Of a stretch of 64,000 nt of DNA, positions 52,814-61,634 are shown piece after piece (positions within the stretch are counted from its first letter, which is position 1; the number at the start of each line of letters is the position of its first letter). The notes beneath the pieces were generated by a model. It did not search any database. It saw nothing but the letters and a program-made list of their open reading frames with translations, and was not told where the DNA came from. The translations under genes and the position numbers were made by a program. The stretch is from Clostridium sp. LS (lineage in GTDB: Bacteria > Bacillota > Clostridia > Clostridiales > Clostridiaceae): NCBI RefSeq assembly GCF_002760435.1, contig NZ_AUUU01000020.1:62001-126000 (forward strand), given 5' to 3'.

Positions 52814-55714
52814 ATGAAACGGGAATTTATATGTAAGATAATTGCAGGAGCAGTTATTTTATCAACAATATGCTCTCTTGCGCCTGTTAGGGCTTCAGCT
52901 GAATGGGTAAATGATTATCAAGGTAATTGGTACTACACACAAAATGATGAAAAGGTTACAGGTTGGAAGAAAATTGATGGACAACTATATTATTTTGATG
53001 ATAACGGGAAGATGTTGAAAGGCTGGATAAAGGCAGGAGACTCTTGGTATTTCATTCAAAGCAATGGGACATTAAAAACGGGTTGGATTAATTATAATAA
53101 GAATTGGTATTATTCAGATTCGACCGGTGCAATTCAAACTGGGATAATAAATGTAGCAGGAAAAGTATATATTTTTGATGATAATGGAATTATGAAAACT
53201 ACTAATACAGTTATCAATGGGGAATTTTATACTATTGCTTCTGATGGAGAAGTTGCAGGTGTTAAAGTACCAACTCCAGACAGAGAATTTGATAACTCGG
53301 GAAATTGTGTTCAGGTTTTAAAGAATACGGATAATAAAGTAACTGGCACCCCAACTGATTCAAAAACTAATGAAGTTATTAAGGATCAAAGTACCTCAGA
53401 TGAAAATCCTAATGAAGGAAGAATATTTAAAGTAGTACTTAAAGATTCAAATGGAGCAGAGCTTAAAACTAAAAATGTTAAATATGGAAAGACTGTTGAT
53501 TTATATGAACCAAGTAAAATTAAATATAATTTCTCAAGTTGGAACACCAAAAGTGATGGGTCAGGAAAAAGCTATGCGGCTGATGATAGTATAAAGGTAG
53601 AAGGAGATATTACCTTATATGCTCAATGGACTAATGATACCTCAGTATTTGTTGATGGCATTACAATAAAGGGCAGTGCGTATGTTACTGTTAATAAAAC
53701 TGCTCAAATGACAGCGGAAGTATTACCAAGTGATGCGGAAAATAAAGGAGTAACATGGTCTGTTGTTAATGGTACAGGAAAAGCAACAATTGATAGTAAT
53801 GGATTGTTAACAGGAGTTTCTACAGGAACAGTCACTGTAAAAGCAACAGCTAATGATGGATCAGATATAAGCACTACTAAAGAGGTAACAGTAAGTGCAA
53901 CTGATGTAGTAGTACCAGTAACTAAAATTACTGTTAACAGCCAAACAGGATCATACCTCATAACAGCTAATGCTGGAACTCTTCAAATGCTTCCAAATGT
54001 ATTGCCAAGTGATGCAAATAATCCAGATGTAACATGGACAATTGAAAATGGAACAGGAAGTGCGTCAATTAGTGATACAGGACTTGTGACTGCAATATCG
54101 AATGGAACAGTATCAGTGGTAGCTACAGCTAAGGATGGTTCAGGTGTTATTGGTAAGAGAACAGTAACTATAACTGGACAATCTACAAAGATTCCAGTAG
54201 AAGGTATAGCTGTAAGTGGGAAGACTAGCAATACAATAGCAATCGATGGCGGAACACTTCAAATGGTTGCAACTGTATATCCAAGCAGTGCTACAAATAA
54301 GTCAGTAACTTGGGCTGTAGGAGATAGCAGTGATACTGGAAGAGCGGTAATTAGTGATACAGGCCTTTTAACAGCGTTATCAGATGGAATAGTTACAGTA
54401 AAAGCTATTTCAGCAGAAAATAACACAATTATTGGAAGTGGGCAGATTACAATAAAAGGTCAAACTACAAAAGTAGAAAAAATAGGTGTAACAAGCGCTT
54501 CTGATTTAATAAACGTAGATGGTCAAACAATGCAAATGAGTGCACAAGTATCACCAAGTAATGCAGTTGATCAAAGCATTGTATGGTCAGTTGAACAGTA
54601 TGGAGATGCGGGAACAAAGATGACGGGAAAGGCATCAATCAGTAGTACTGGGCTCTTGACACCTCTAGCAGATGGAACTGTTACAGTAAAAGCAACCTCA
54701 AAGAAAGTTCCAACAATTTATGGAAGTAAAACAATAACAATTAGTAATCAAAGTATTAAAGCTACAGGTCTAATAATAACGCCTGATGATGTTAAAGAGT
54801 TAGATACTAAACAGGGAACTTCACCAGAACTTCAATTTGGTGTAATAATAACTCCAAATAATGCAACAAACACTACATCGGGTGCAGTTAAGTGGGAAGT
54901 AAGAGATGTAAATGGCGATGCTGAATTTGTCCCAGGCCAGACTGGATTACTGAGGGCATTAAAAAATGGAACAGTCATAGTAACTGCTACAACAATAGAT
55001 GGATCAAATATTTCAGTAAGCAAGGCATTAACCATAAGTGGATTAATAACAGATGTAACTGATGCAACAATAGTTGGAAAAGATACTTCTTCCAGTGGGT
55101 CAACTGACGATCTTTCTACAATAACACAAAAAGCTGGAACACTTCAAATGGCATTAGTTTTAAACCCAATTGATGCAGCTAGTAATGGAACAGTAACATG
55201 GTCAGTTGTACAAGCTGGAGATGCGGATGCAGATAATACTATTACTGGCAAAGCAACAATTTCTGCAACTGGGCTTTTAAAAGCAGTAGATAACGGTACA
55301 GTCAAAGTTAAGGCGCATCTAACTTATAATATGGTAAAACTTAATTCGGATGGAAGTGTTATGCGAGATGCTAATGGAAATGCTGTAATTGAAACAAAAG
55401 TTGTTGATAGAGAAAAGATTATAACAATATCAGGTCAACCAGTTTATGTATCAGGTATTGATATAAGTAGTCCATCGGGAACAGTTACTGTAGGGCAACA
55501 ACTTCAAATGACAGCTATTATAACTCCGACTGGTGCAACCAATAAAACAATCCAATGGTCAGTTGAGAGCATTGATGGAGGAAATGCATCAATTGGTAGC
55601 GGTGGATTGCTGCAAGGAACTGTGGCTGGAAATATTTATGTAAGAGCTACTGCTACTGATGGATCTGGAACAACTAAAACTATACCAATAACTGTGGTAG
55701 CTCCAACACCATAA
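52814..55714 (+). CDS. Surface protein: wall repeats, InlB-like repeat, seven Big_2 domains
   Basis: 966 residues from ATG 52814, chosen because GGGGGGAAGG precedes it and it gives a clean signal peptide (about 1-29, PVRASA). An in-frame ATG at 52790 is possible. About five wall-binding repeats come first (30-160), the reverse of the usual order. A PTPDREFDNSGN linker leads to one InlB/Listeria-Bacteroides repeat (about 205-280) with YNFSSWNTKSDGSG and ITLYAQW. Seven bacterial Ig-like Big_2 domains fill 285-966, each with a VTWSV..G.A.I...GL.TA..NGTV.V.A core. The stalk would project the tip outward from the wall. The stop follows APTP. It shares the N-terminal half with the next gene. Confidence 0.87.
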   Translation: MKREFICKIIAGAVILSTICSLAPVRASAEWVNDYQGNWYYTQNDEKVTGWKKIDGQLYYFDDNGKMLKGWIKAGDSWYFIQSNGTLKTGWINYNKNWYYSDSTGAIQTGIINVAGKVYIFDDNGIMKTTNTVINGEFYTIASDGEVAGVKVPTPDREFDNSGNCVQVLKNTDNKVTGTPTDSKTNEVIKDQSTSDENPNEGRIFKVVLKDSNGAELKTKNVKYGKTVDLYEPSKIKYNFSSWNTKSDGSGKSYAADDSIKVEGDITLYAQWTNDTSVFVDGITIKGSAYVTVNKTAQMTAEVLPSDAENKGVTWSVVNGTGKATIDSNGLLTGVSTGTVTVKATANDGSDISTTKEVTVSATDVVVPVTKITVNSQTGSYLITANAGTLQMLPNVLPSDANNPDVTWTIENGTGSASISDTGLVTAISNGTVSVVATAKDGSGVIGKRTVTITGQSTKIPVEGIAVSGKTSNTIAIDGGTLQMVATVYPSSATNKSVTWAVGDSSDTGRAVISDTGLLTALSDGIVTVKAISAENNTIIGSGQITIKGQTTKVEKIGVTSASDLINVDGQTMQMSAQVSPSNAVDQSIVWSVEQYGDAGTKMTGKASISSTGLLTPLADGTVTVKATSKKVPTIYGSKTITISNQSIKATGLIITPDDVKELDTKQGTSPELQFGVIITPNNATNTTSGAVKWEVRDVNGDAEFVPGQTGLLRALKNGTVIVTATTIDGSNISVSKALTISGLITDVTDATIVGKDTSSSGSTDDLSTITQKAGTLQMALVLNPIDAASNGTVTWSVVQAGDADADNTITGKATISATGLLKAVDNGTVKVKAHLTYNMVKLNSDGSVMRDANGNAVIETKVVDREKIITISGQPVYVSGIDISSPSGTVTVGQQLQMTAIITPTGATNKTIQWSVESIDGGNASIGSGGLLQGTVAGNIYVRATATDGSGTTKTIPITVVAPTP

Positions 55715-55837
55715 CTACCACATCCAGAACAGGAAACAGTAATTAATAGCTTTATAAACAAAGGAATAAAGGCCAAGTTATATTAAGTACCGTTATAACT
55801 TGGTCAATGGATTAAAAAAACGAGGGGGAAACGTGAA

Positions 55838-56602
55838 ATGAAGCATAATTTTTTGAAGAAATTGGCTCTAATAGGCGTTGCGGCTACATTAACTACATTA
55901 ATTCCAATAGGAGCTTCAGCAGCCTGGATTGAAAGTAGCAATGGAGTGTGGAGCTATACAGAAGGATACACTTATGCTACAAGTTGGAGACAAATAGGCG
56001 GAGTATGGTATTTCTTTGATTCGCAAGGGCAAATGAGAACAGGATGGATCTATGACGGAGGCCAATGGTATTACGCAGATTTAAATGGAGCCATGCAAAC
56101 TGGAGTAATTCAAATTGAAGGGAAAATATATTTCTTTTCACCGAGTGGAGCAATGCAGAAAAGTAGCTGTATTATAAATCAAAAACTTTATAGCTTTGAT
56201 GATAATGGAGCTTGCTTGGGTCCAGATTATCCAACACCACAAAAGGCATTTGATTATTATGGAAATACTACAGTTCCTTATATTCCAAGTCAAATAATAA
56301 ATGAAAATGCAACCATGTCTACCGATATTCCATCAGATGGCACCAATAAAACAAAGGAATATAAGGTTACATTTAAGGATCCTGATGCAGAAGATTCTGA
56401 TGAAGAAGTACTTAAGACAAGAACAGTTCCTGAAAATACAAATATGCCTTTATACAAACCAACAAAGAGCGGTTATACCTTTGTTGAATGGAATACTAAG
56501 AAAGATGGAGAGGGAACAGGCTATGAATATGATGATAAGATAAAAATTACAAAAGACATTATATTATATGCACAATGGAAGGAAGATACAACTGCTGAAT
56601 AA
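55838..56602 (+). CDS. Wall-binding protein with InlB-like repeat
   Basis: 254 residues. Signal peptide 1-29 (IPIGASA). About five wall-binding repeats (30-135, e.g. GGVWYFFDSQGQMRTGW) come first, then a PTPQKAFDYYGN linker. One InlB/Listeria-Bacteroides repeat (about 180-250) follows, with YTFVEWNTKKDGEGTGY and ILYAQW. The order and linker match the first 280 residues of the upstream 52814 protein, which also has the Big_2 stalk. It is therefore either a shortened paralog or the ancestral form. The ribosome binding site is GAGGGGG, and a terminator follows the stop. Confidence 0.85.
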   Translation: MKHNFLKKLALIGVAATLTTLIPIGASAAWIESSNGVWSYTEGYTYATSWRQIGGVWYFFDSQGQMRTGWIYDGGQWYYADLNGAMQTGVIQIEGKIYFFSPSGAMQKSSCIINQKLYSFDDNGACLGPDYPTPQKAFDYYGNTTVPYIPSQIINENATMSTDIPSDGTNKTKEYKVTFKDPDAEDSDEEVLKTRTVPENTNMPLYKPTKSGYTFVEWNTKKDGEGTGYEYDDKIKITKDIILYAQWKEDTTAE

Positions 56603-56626
56603 CATTAAGTAAAATATTTATATTTC

Positions 56627-56678
56627 AAAATACTTGTCCTAATGCTCAAATTTAAAGCGCAAAATGGACAAGTATTTT
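56627..56678 (+). terminator. Intrinsic terminator closing the surface-protein island
   Basis: A perfect 13-bp stem, AAAATACTTGTCC (56627-56639) with GGACAAGTATTTT (56666-56678), followed by a T-rich stretch. Confidence 0.8.
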
Positions 56679-56813
56679 CTATTTATTTTATATTGTTTTT
56701 CATACGATAATAAGTTTATAACAGGTGCAGAATATTTATAAAACAGTGAATATTAAGGTGAGTGCAGACGTAATACTATATAGTTGCTAATGCAGATAAT
56801 AGGAGGCGAGAAT

Positions 56814-57689
56814 TTGGAAATTTTAAATATTGCACATAGAGGATATAGTGGGAAATTTGATGAAAATACAATGTTAGCATTTAAGAAAGCAATTGAATAT
56901 AATGCAGATGGTATAGAAACAGATGTTCAGCTTACAAAAGATGGAGTGCCTGTAATTATTCATGATGAAACTTTAGATCGAACTACTAATGGACATGGCT
57001 TGGTTAAAGATTATACTTTAGATGAACTTAAGATTTTTAGAACTAGGAGTACTCCAAGGGTTCAAGCGCTAAAGGATATCGCATTGAAAGAAATGGAATA
57101 TTTAAAATTAGAGGGGAAAAGGCAGATTTATAATTCCTCAATAGGTGAATATAGCACTAAAGAAGTTGAATATTTTGAAAAAAAATTAGGTGAAGAAATA
57201 CCAACATTAAGAGAACTATTAGAACTTGTTTCTAAATCGGATTTAAAAATATTAAATTTAGAATTAAAGAATAGTATAATCGAGTATAAAGGGTTAGAAA
57301 AAAAGGTTCTAGAAATGATTGATGAGTTTAATTTAAGAGAGCGGATTATAATATCGAGCTTTAATCATTTAAGTTTAGCTGCAATAAGAAAAATTGAAGG
57401 CAGCAGAAAAATAATACTGGGAGCTTTAACGGAAACAACACTTGCAAACGTACCTCAATATTTAAAGGCCATCCAAGTGGAATGTTACCATCCTTATTTT
57501 CCAAGCATTCTCAATAAAGAATATATCAAAGAAATAAAAGAAGCAGGAATACTAGTAAATACTTATACAGTTAACGATCTTGATAATATGAAGAGAGTAA
57601 TAGAGGCTGGTGCAGATGGTATTATTACAAATGAAGTTGAGATATTAAATATTTTAAAAGAAAAATTCTTAAAAGACAAATTTGTATAA
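56814..57689 (+). CDS. Glycerophosphodiester phosphodiesterase
   Basis: 291 residues. Hydrolyses glycerophosphodiesters to glycerol-3-phosphate and an alcohol. The catalytic set is complete: AHRG (His8, Arg9), GIETDVQ (Glu35, Asp37), VIIHDETLDRTTNG (His50) and a late DGIITNEVE. No signal peptide is present, so it should act in the cytoplasm. The start is TTG 56814, with AGGAGGCGAG 3-4 nt upstream. An upstream TTG (56784) would extend the protein before the beginning of the domain and has no ribosome binding site. A short insert (about 80-115, between KDY and EIPTLREL) is longer than in the simplest members. It is a stand-alone gene. Confidence 0.9.
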   Translation: MEILNIAHRGYSGKFDENTMLAFKKAIEYNADGIETDVQLTKDGVPVIIHDETLDRTTNGHGLVKDYTLDELKIFRTRSTPRVQALKDIALKEMEYLKLEGKRQIYNSSIGEYSTKEVEYFEKKLGEEIPTLRELLELVSKSDLKILNLELKNSIIEYKGLEKKVLEMIDEFNLRERIIISSFNHLSLAAIRKIEGSRKIILGALTETTLANVPQYLKAIQVECYHPYFPSILNKEYIKEIKEAGILVNTYTVNDLDNMKRVIEAGADGIITNEVEILNILKEKFLKDKFV

Positions 57690-57912
57690 CTGGAAAAAAT
57701 AATTTAAGAACTTCAATGACAAAAATGTTGGTAATTAATGATGTATATATAAAATAAAAAGGTTTAATGTATGGAAAGCTCAATTATATATTTATATGAT
57801 AAAAAATGTGTAATATGTATTAAATAAATATTGGTAATGATTATAAAGTTGAAAATATGGAGAGTATTAAAAGGAGATTTGTTAAAAAAATTTATTAACA
57901 GAGGTGTTTCTT

Positions 57913-58809
57913 TTGATACAAGAAGATATGGAATTAAGAAAATTAGAGCTATATATTAGTGAAGTCTTAAAAAAGGATATTTATAAAAGGAGAAAAATTG
58001 AGTATTGCCAGCGTTGCGGTTGTAAATCCTATATTAGATATGGATCATATAAAGGAATACAGCGATACAAATGTAAAGAATGTGGAAAGACTTTTTCTAA
58101 TACCACAAATTCAATATGGAGCTATTCAAAAAAAGAGACAAAATTATGGATGAAATTTGTTGAGTTTATGATAGAAAAGAAATCATTAAGATTTTGTGCT
58201 GAAAATTTAAGCATTAATTTAGTAACAGCATTTTATTGGAGACATAAAGTGCTGCATGCATTAACACTGGATGATACACCTAATATGTTAAAAGGGATAA
58301 TTTATATCGGAAAAACTATAGTTAAAGAAAATTTCAAGGGGTGCAGAAATATAGAAGAAATAAGGCAAAGTACGCATAGAAGGAGAAATATTTGGATTAT
58401 AGGTGCTAAGGGTGAGGAGGATTCTATGTTTATTAAACCAATATTTAAAGATTTTTGGGATTTAAAGTTATTTAATGAGAAAGTTTATACAAAAATAGAG
58501 AAAAAATCATACATAGTATCATATGGAGATAGATATCTTTCATTGGTTGCACAAAAGCATAATAAAAAGAGGTTAATAAATGTGAAAGACGATAATCGCA
58601 TAAGGTACATGATATTAAACCTGATGAATTGGTTTGCTGTATTTCGTGGAGTTGCCACAAAATATTTGCAAAGATATCTCAGTTTTTATATCTTATTTAA
58701 TTTAGATAGAATATTTTCTTGTATGGAGTTAATCTATAATGATTTACTTTCGGGAAACAGATTCATAAGAACAAATCAAATAAGAATTGTAGAAAATTAC
58801 ATGTATTAG
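57913..58809 (+). CDS. Transposase-derived protein (IS1595-like zinc ribbon)
   Basis: 298 residues from TTG 57913, with GAGGTG upstream. An N-terminal zinc ribbon is clear (CQRCGCKSYIRYG, YKCKECGKTF), then a helix-turn-helix-like region (KSLRFCAENLSINLVTAFYW). The C-terminal half follows the IS1595/ISXO2 pattern down to NWFAVFRGVATKYLQRYLSF. However, the positions where the first catalytic Asp is expected (usually IxxDET) read GIIYIGKTIV, so the DDE triad looks broken. No terminal inverted repeats are evident. It may be an immobile relic with a preserved frame, or a domesticated DNA-binding protein. Confidence 0.65.
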   Translation: MIQEDMELRKLELYISEVLKKDIYKRRKIEYCQRCGCKSYIRYGSYKGIQRYKCKECGKTFSNTTNSIWSYSKKETKLWMKFVEFMIEKKSLRFCAENLSINLVTAFYWRHKVLHALTLDDTPNMLKGIIYIGKTIVKENFKGCRNIEEIRQSTHRRRNIWIIGAKGEEDSMFIKPIFKDFWDLKLFNEKVYTKIEKKSYIVSYGDRYLSLVAQKHNKKRLINVKDDNRIRYMILNLMNWFAVFRGVATKYLQRYLSFYILFNLDRIFSCMELIYNDLLSGNRFIRTNQIRIVENYMY

Positions 58810-59130
58810 ATATAATGGTGTGAATTATTTAACTTTCATTATTAAAATTAATGAATCTTGTATTTCTGCATGATGGTTTTTCTAAATCAGGCTGCTAGTC
58901 AAAGTATAATAATTATATTTCATATATATAATTATTATGGAATTTTAATAATCTTAACCAACATTTCATTAATACATACGCTAAGGTAATTTATAAGAAT
59001 GTATATGAACGTTATGATGAAATAATAATTAGTTGCTTTTGAAATATTTGCAAAAAGTTATCGTTAATCATTAGTACAAATTAATTTGGAAAGCGTTTTG
59101 TTTATACAGTTGTATCTAATGGATATTCAG
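58810..59130. other. AT-rich gap before prfC
   Basis: No supported gene or clear terminator. Several A/T palindromes (around 58905-58950) are too common in such DNA to interpret. It may contain the lost right end of the transposon that gave rise to the 57913 gene. Confidence 0.35.
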
Positions 59131-59159
59131 TATACATAACATATGGGATGTGATATAAT
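59131..59159 (+). promoter_or_regulatory. Promoter for prfC
   Basis: TATACA (59131-59136), 17 bp, TATAAT (59154-59159) with TGA in front (extended -10). Leader of about 155 nt. Confidence 0.6.
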
Positions 59160-59320
59160 AATTTAGTTAATAATGAAGGGTTTATAATGGTTAGGGAAAT
59201 GCATAAGACATAATTGATGATGGAAAAATTAATCAATTAAAAAGCTACAAGCATAAAAATAAGCATTCCTTAATTATCCATAGTAAACACTAGTTGATAG
59301 TTTAATAGGAGGGCTTAGAT

Positions 59321-60916
59321 TTGGCTGATTATATAAAAGAAATTGAAAAGAGAAGAACCTTTGCAATTATATCTCACCCTGATGCAGGTAAAACCACTCT
59401 TACTGAAAAACTGTTACTTTATGGAGGAGCTATAAGGCTTGCCGGTTCTGTTAAGGCAAGAAAGGCTTCAAAGCATGCAGTTTCTGACTGGATGGAAATT
59501 GAAAAGCAAAGAGGTATCTCTGTTACTTCTTCGGTTATGCAATTTAACTATAATGATCACTGTATTAACATATTAGATACTCCAGGTCACCAAGACTTCT
59601 CGGAAGATACATATAGAACTCTTATGGCAGCAGATTCAGCAGTTATGGTTGTGGATGCAGCTAAAGGTATAGAGGATCAAACGAGAAAGTTATTCCATGT
59701 TGCATCTTTAAGGGAAATGCCTATTTTCACGTTTATAAACAAAATGGATAGAGAAGCCAAAGATCCATTTCAATTACTTGAGGATATTGAAAATGAACTT
59801 GGAATTAAAACTTACCCAATGAATTGGCCAATTGGTTCTGGTAAGGAATTTAAGGGTGTATATGAAAGAGACAATAATAGAATTATAGCTTTTAATGGTG
59901 GAAATCATGGTCAAAATGAAGTTGAGGCTATAGAAGGTTCGGTTGATGATCCTAAATTTAGAGAAATTTTAGGGGATGCATTACATGACAAGTTAATGGA
60001 GGACATTGAACTTTTAGATATTGCTGGAGATGATTTGGATTTAGATGCTGTAAGAAAAGGGGAATTGACTCCAGTATTTTTTGGATCAGCTTTAACAAAC
60101 TTCGGTGTGGAACCATTTTTAGAACATTTCTTAGAAATGACTACATCACCGCTTGCAAGAAATTCTACAGTTGGAGCTATTGATCCGTTTGAAGATAAAT
60201 TCTCTGCTTTCGTATTTAAGATACAAGCAAATATGAATAAGGCCCATAGGGATAGAATCGCATTTATGAGAATTTGCTCAGGTAAGTTTAATAAAGGTGA
60301 AGATGTATTTCATGTACAAGGTGAAAAGAAAATTAAATTAGCTCAGCCACAACAATTTATGGCTCAAGATAGAGAAATAGTTGAAGAGGCATATGCAGGA
60401 GATATAATAGGTGTGTTTGATCCAGGTATATTCTCAATTGGAGATACTTTATGTACAGCATCAAAGAAATTTAAGTTTGAAGGAATTCCGACTTTTGCAC
60501 CAGAACATTTTGCAAGAGTAAGACCAGTAGACACTATGAAGAGGAAACAATTTATCAAAGGTGTTACTCAAATAGCACAAGAAGGTGCAATCCAAGTATT
60601 TAAGGAAACTCATATTGGAATGGAAGAGATAATAGTTGGAGTTGTTGGCGTACTTCAATTTGAAGTTCTAGAATATAGATTAAATAGTGAATATAATGTT
60701 GATATCAAAATGGATAGACTATCCTATAGATATGTTAGATGGATAGAAAATAAAGATGTTGATATGGATTCATTAAACCTAACTTCAGATACCAAGAAGG
60801 TTAAAGACTTTAAAGATAGAAACTTACTTATATTCCAAAATGACTGGGGTATAAGCTGGGCGCTAGATCATAATAAAGGATTAATTTTATCTGGTGTTGG
60901 AAAGAGTGAAGAATAA
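59321..60916 (+). CDS. prfC: Peptide chain release factor 3
   Basis: 531-residue translational GTPase that recycles release factors 1 and 2 after termination. GTPase motifs are complete: G1 SHPDAGKTTLTEK, the RF3 signature GSVKARKASKHAVSDWMEIE, G2 RGISVTSSV, G3 DTPGHQDFSEDTYR and G4 INKMDREA. The length and C-terminal YRYVRWI match the RF3 family rather than EF-G. The start is a TTG at 59321 with AGGAGGG 7 nt upstream; no ATG lies before the G1 motif. It is a single-gene unit with its own promoter and terminator. Confidence 0.97.
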   Translation: MADYIKEIEKRRTFAIISHPDAGKTTLTEKLLLYGGAIRLAGSVKARKASKHAVSDWMEIEKQRGISVTSSVMQFNYNDHCINILDTPGHQDFSEDTYRTLMAADSAVMVVDAAKGIEDQTRKLFHVASLREMPIFTFINKMDREAKDPFQLLEDIENELGIKTYPMNWPIGSGKEFKGVYERDNNRIIAFNGGNHGQNEVEAIEGSVDDPKFREILGDALHDKLMEDIELLDIAGDDLDLDAVRKGELTPVFFGSALTNFGVEPFLEHFLEMTTSPLARNSTVGAIDPFEDKFSAFVFKIQANMNKAHRDRIAFMRICSGKFNKGEDVFHVQGEKKIKLAQPQQFMAQDREIVEEAYAGDIIGVFDPGIFSIGDTLCTASKKFKFEGIPTFAPEHFARVRPVDTMKRKQFIKGVTQIAQEGAIQVFKETHIGMEEIIVGVVGVLQFEVLEYRLNSEYNVDIKMDRLSYRYVRWIENKDVDMDSLNLTSDTKKVKDFKDRNLLIFQNDWGISWALDHNKGLILSGVGKSEE

Positions 60917-60936
60917 AAGTTAATAAATTTAAATAC

Positions 60937-61001
60937 AAGAGGATACATTTATGCATTAATATAAACTTTTATGTTTATAATGCATGGAGGTATTCTTTTT
61001 T
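60937..61001 (+). terminator. Intrinsic terminator after prfC
   Basis: An outer 10-bp stem with wobbles (60937-60946 with 60990-60999) encloses an inner ATGCATTA/TAATGCAT stem (60951-60958 with 60978-60985). The 3' arm runs into TTTTTTT. Confidence 0.75.
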
Positions 61002-61120
61002 TCGGGTAAATATGAAATTTACAACCATTATAATAAATGATTCTCTTGGAAAGTAACAAAAATAAACAATTATTCATATTATTATTATATATAATATTGC
61101 TGTACATGGAGAGGAAGAAA

Positions 61121-61441
61121 ATGAGTAACTGTGACTGTGACTATAGTGATTCTGGTTTTGATACTCTTGGAGCTACTGCAAATAACCCAATAAATGATTT
61201 GACCTTATCTACAATGGTTGTGGGGAATCAAGAGGCAGTGTTATGCCGATTAGTGATGGTTTTATTATTCTTATATGCGTTTACTAATCAAAACTTTATT
61301 TGTTATTTAATAAATATGAATGAGAAACTGCTTTGCAATCAAATGTGTCTTACAGATAAAATGGTAGATAATTTAATGGACCAACTTGCAAATTGTCAAG
61401 ACAATTTGGAAAATTGCAGAAGAAAAAACCGTAATCACTAA
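61121..61441 (+). CDS. Small Cys-rich protein of unknown function
   Basis: 106 residues from ATG 61121 (GAGAGGAAG upstream). An in-frame TTG/ATG region upstream would add a hydrophobic extension but lacks a ribosome binding site. The start MSNCDCDYSDSGFDTLG is rich in Cys and Asp. A hydrophobic helix follows (about 42-63, LCRLVMVLLFLYAFTNQ), then a helical tail with spaced Cys (LLCNQMC, NCQDNLENC). No family is recognised. Size, Cys content and the single helix would fit a spore-coat or morphogenetic protein, but that is only a guess. A terminator follows directly. Confidence 0.6.
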   Translation: MSNCDCDYSDSGFDTLGATANNPINDLTLSTMVVGNQEAVLCRLVMVLLFLYAFTNQNFICYLINMNEKLLCNQMCLTDKMVDNLMDQLANCQDNLENCRRKNRNH

Positions 61442-61471
61442 AAGAGAGCACTAAACCAGGCTCTCTTTTAT
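61440..61471 (+). terminator. Intrinsic terminator after the Cys-rich gene
   Basis: Perfect 10-bp stem AAAAGAGAGC (61440-61449) with GCTCTCTTTT (61460-61469). It overlaps the last stop-codon base. Confidence 0.85.
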
Positions 61472-61634
61472 TTTGGGCTATTTTGTACTGGGGCCAAGTA
61501 CATAAGGTGGAATACTTATCATAAAAACCAACTTTATGAGAATATATGATAAAAAAAACTACATTTTTTCAAATTTACCTTTAATGCCATGATGTTTTTT
61601 GTTAAAATCAAATGTAGGGAGGTGGCAGACTGTT

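Noticed and set aside
53704-55035. Several minus-strand open frames opposite the Big_2 array
   Set aside because: They repeat with the same period as the Big_2 domains and have Val/Thr/Pro-rich composition, as expected of antisense shadows of a repeated gene.
56301-56543. Plus-strand frame of 80 codons inside the 55838 gene
   Set aside because: It is a frame-shifted shadow of the InlB-like repeat region and has no ribosome binding site.
37180-56813. Search for a c-di-GMP riboswitch upstream of the surface-protein genes
   Set aside because: The GGDEF/HD-GYP enzyme made this worth checking, but I found no leader with the recognisable conserved core of either class.
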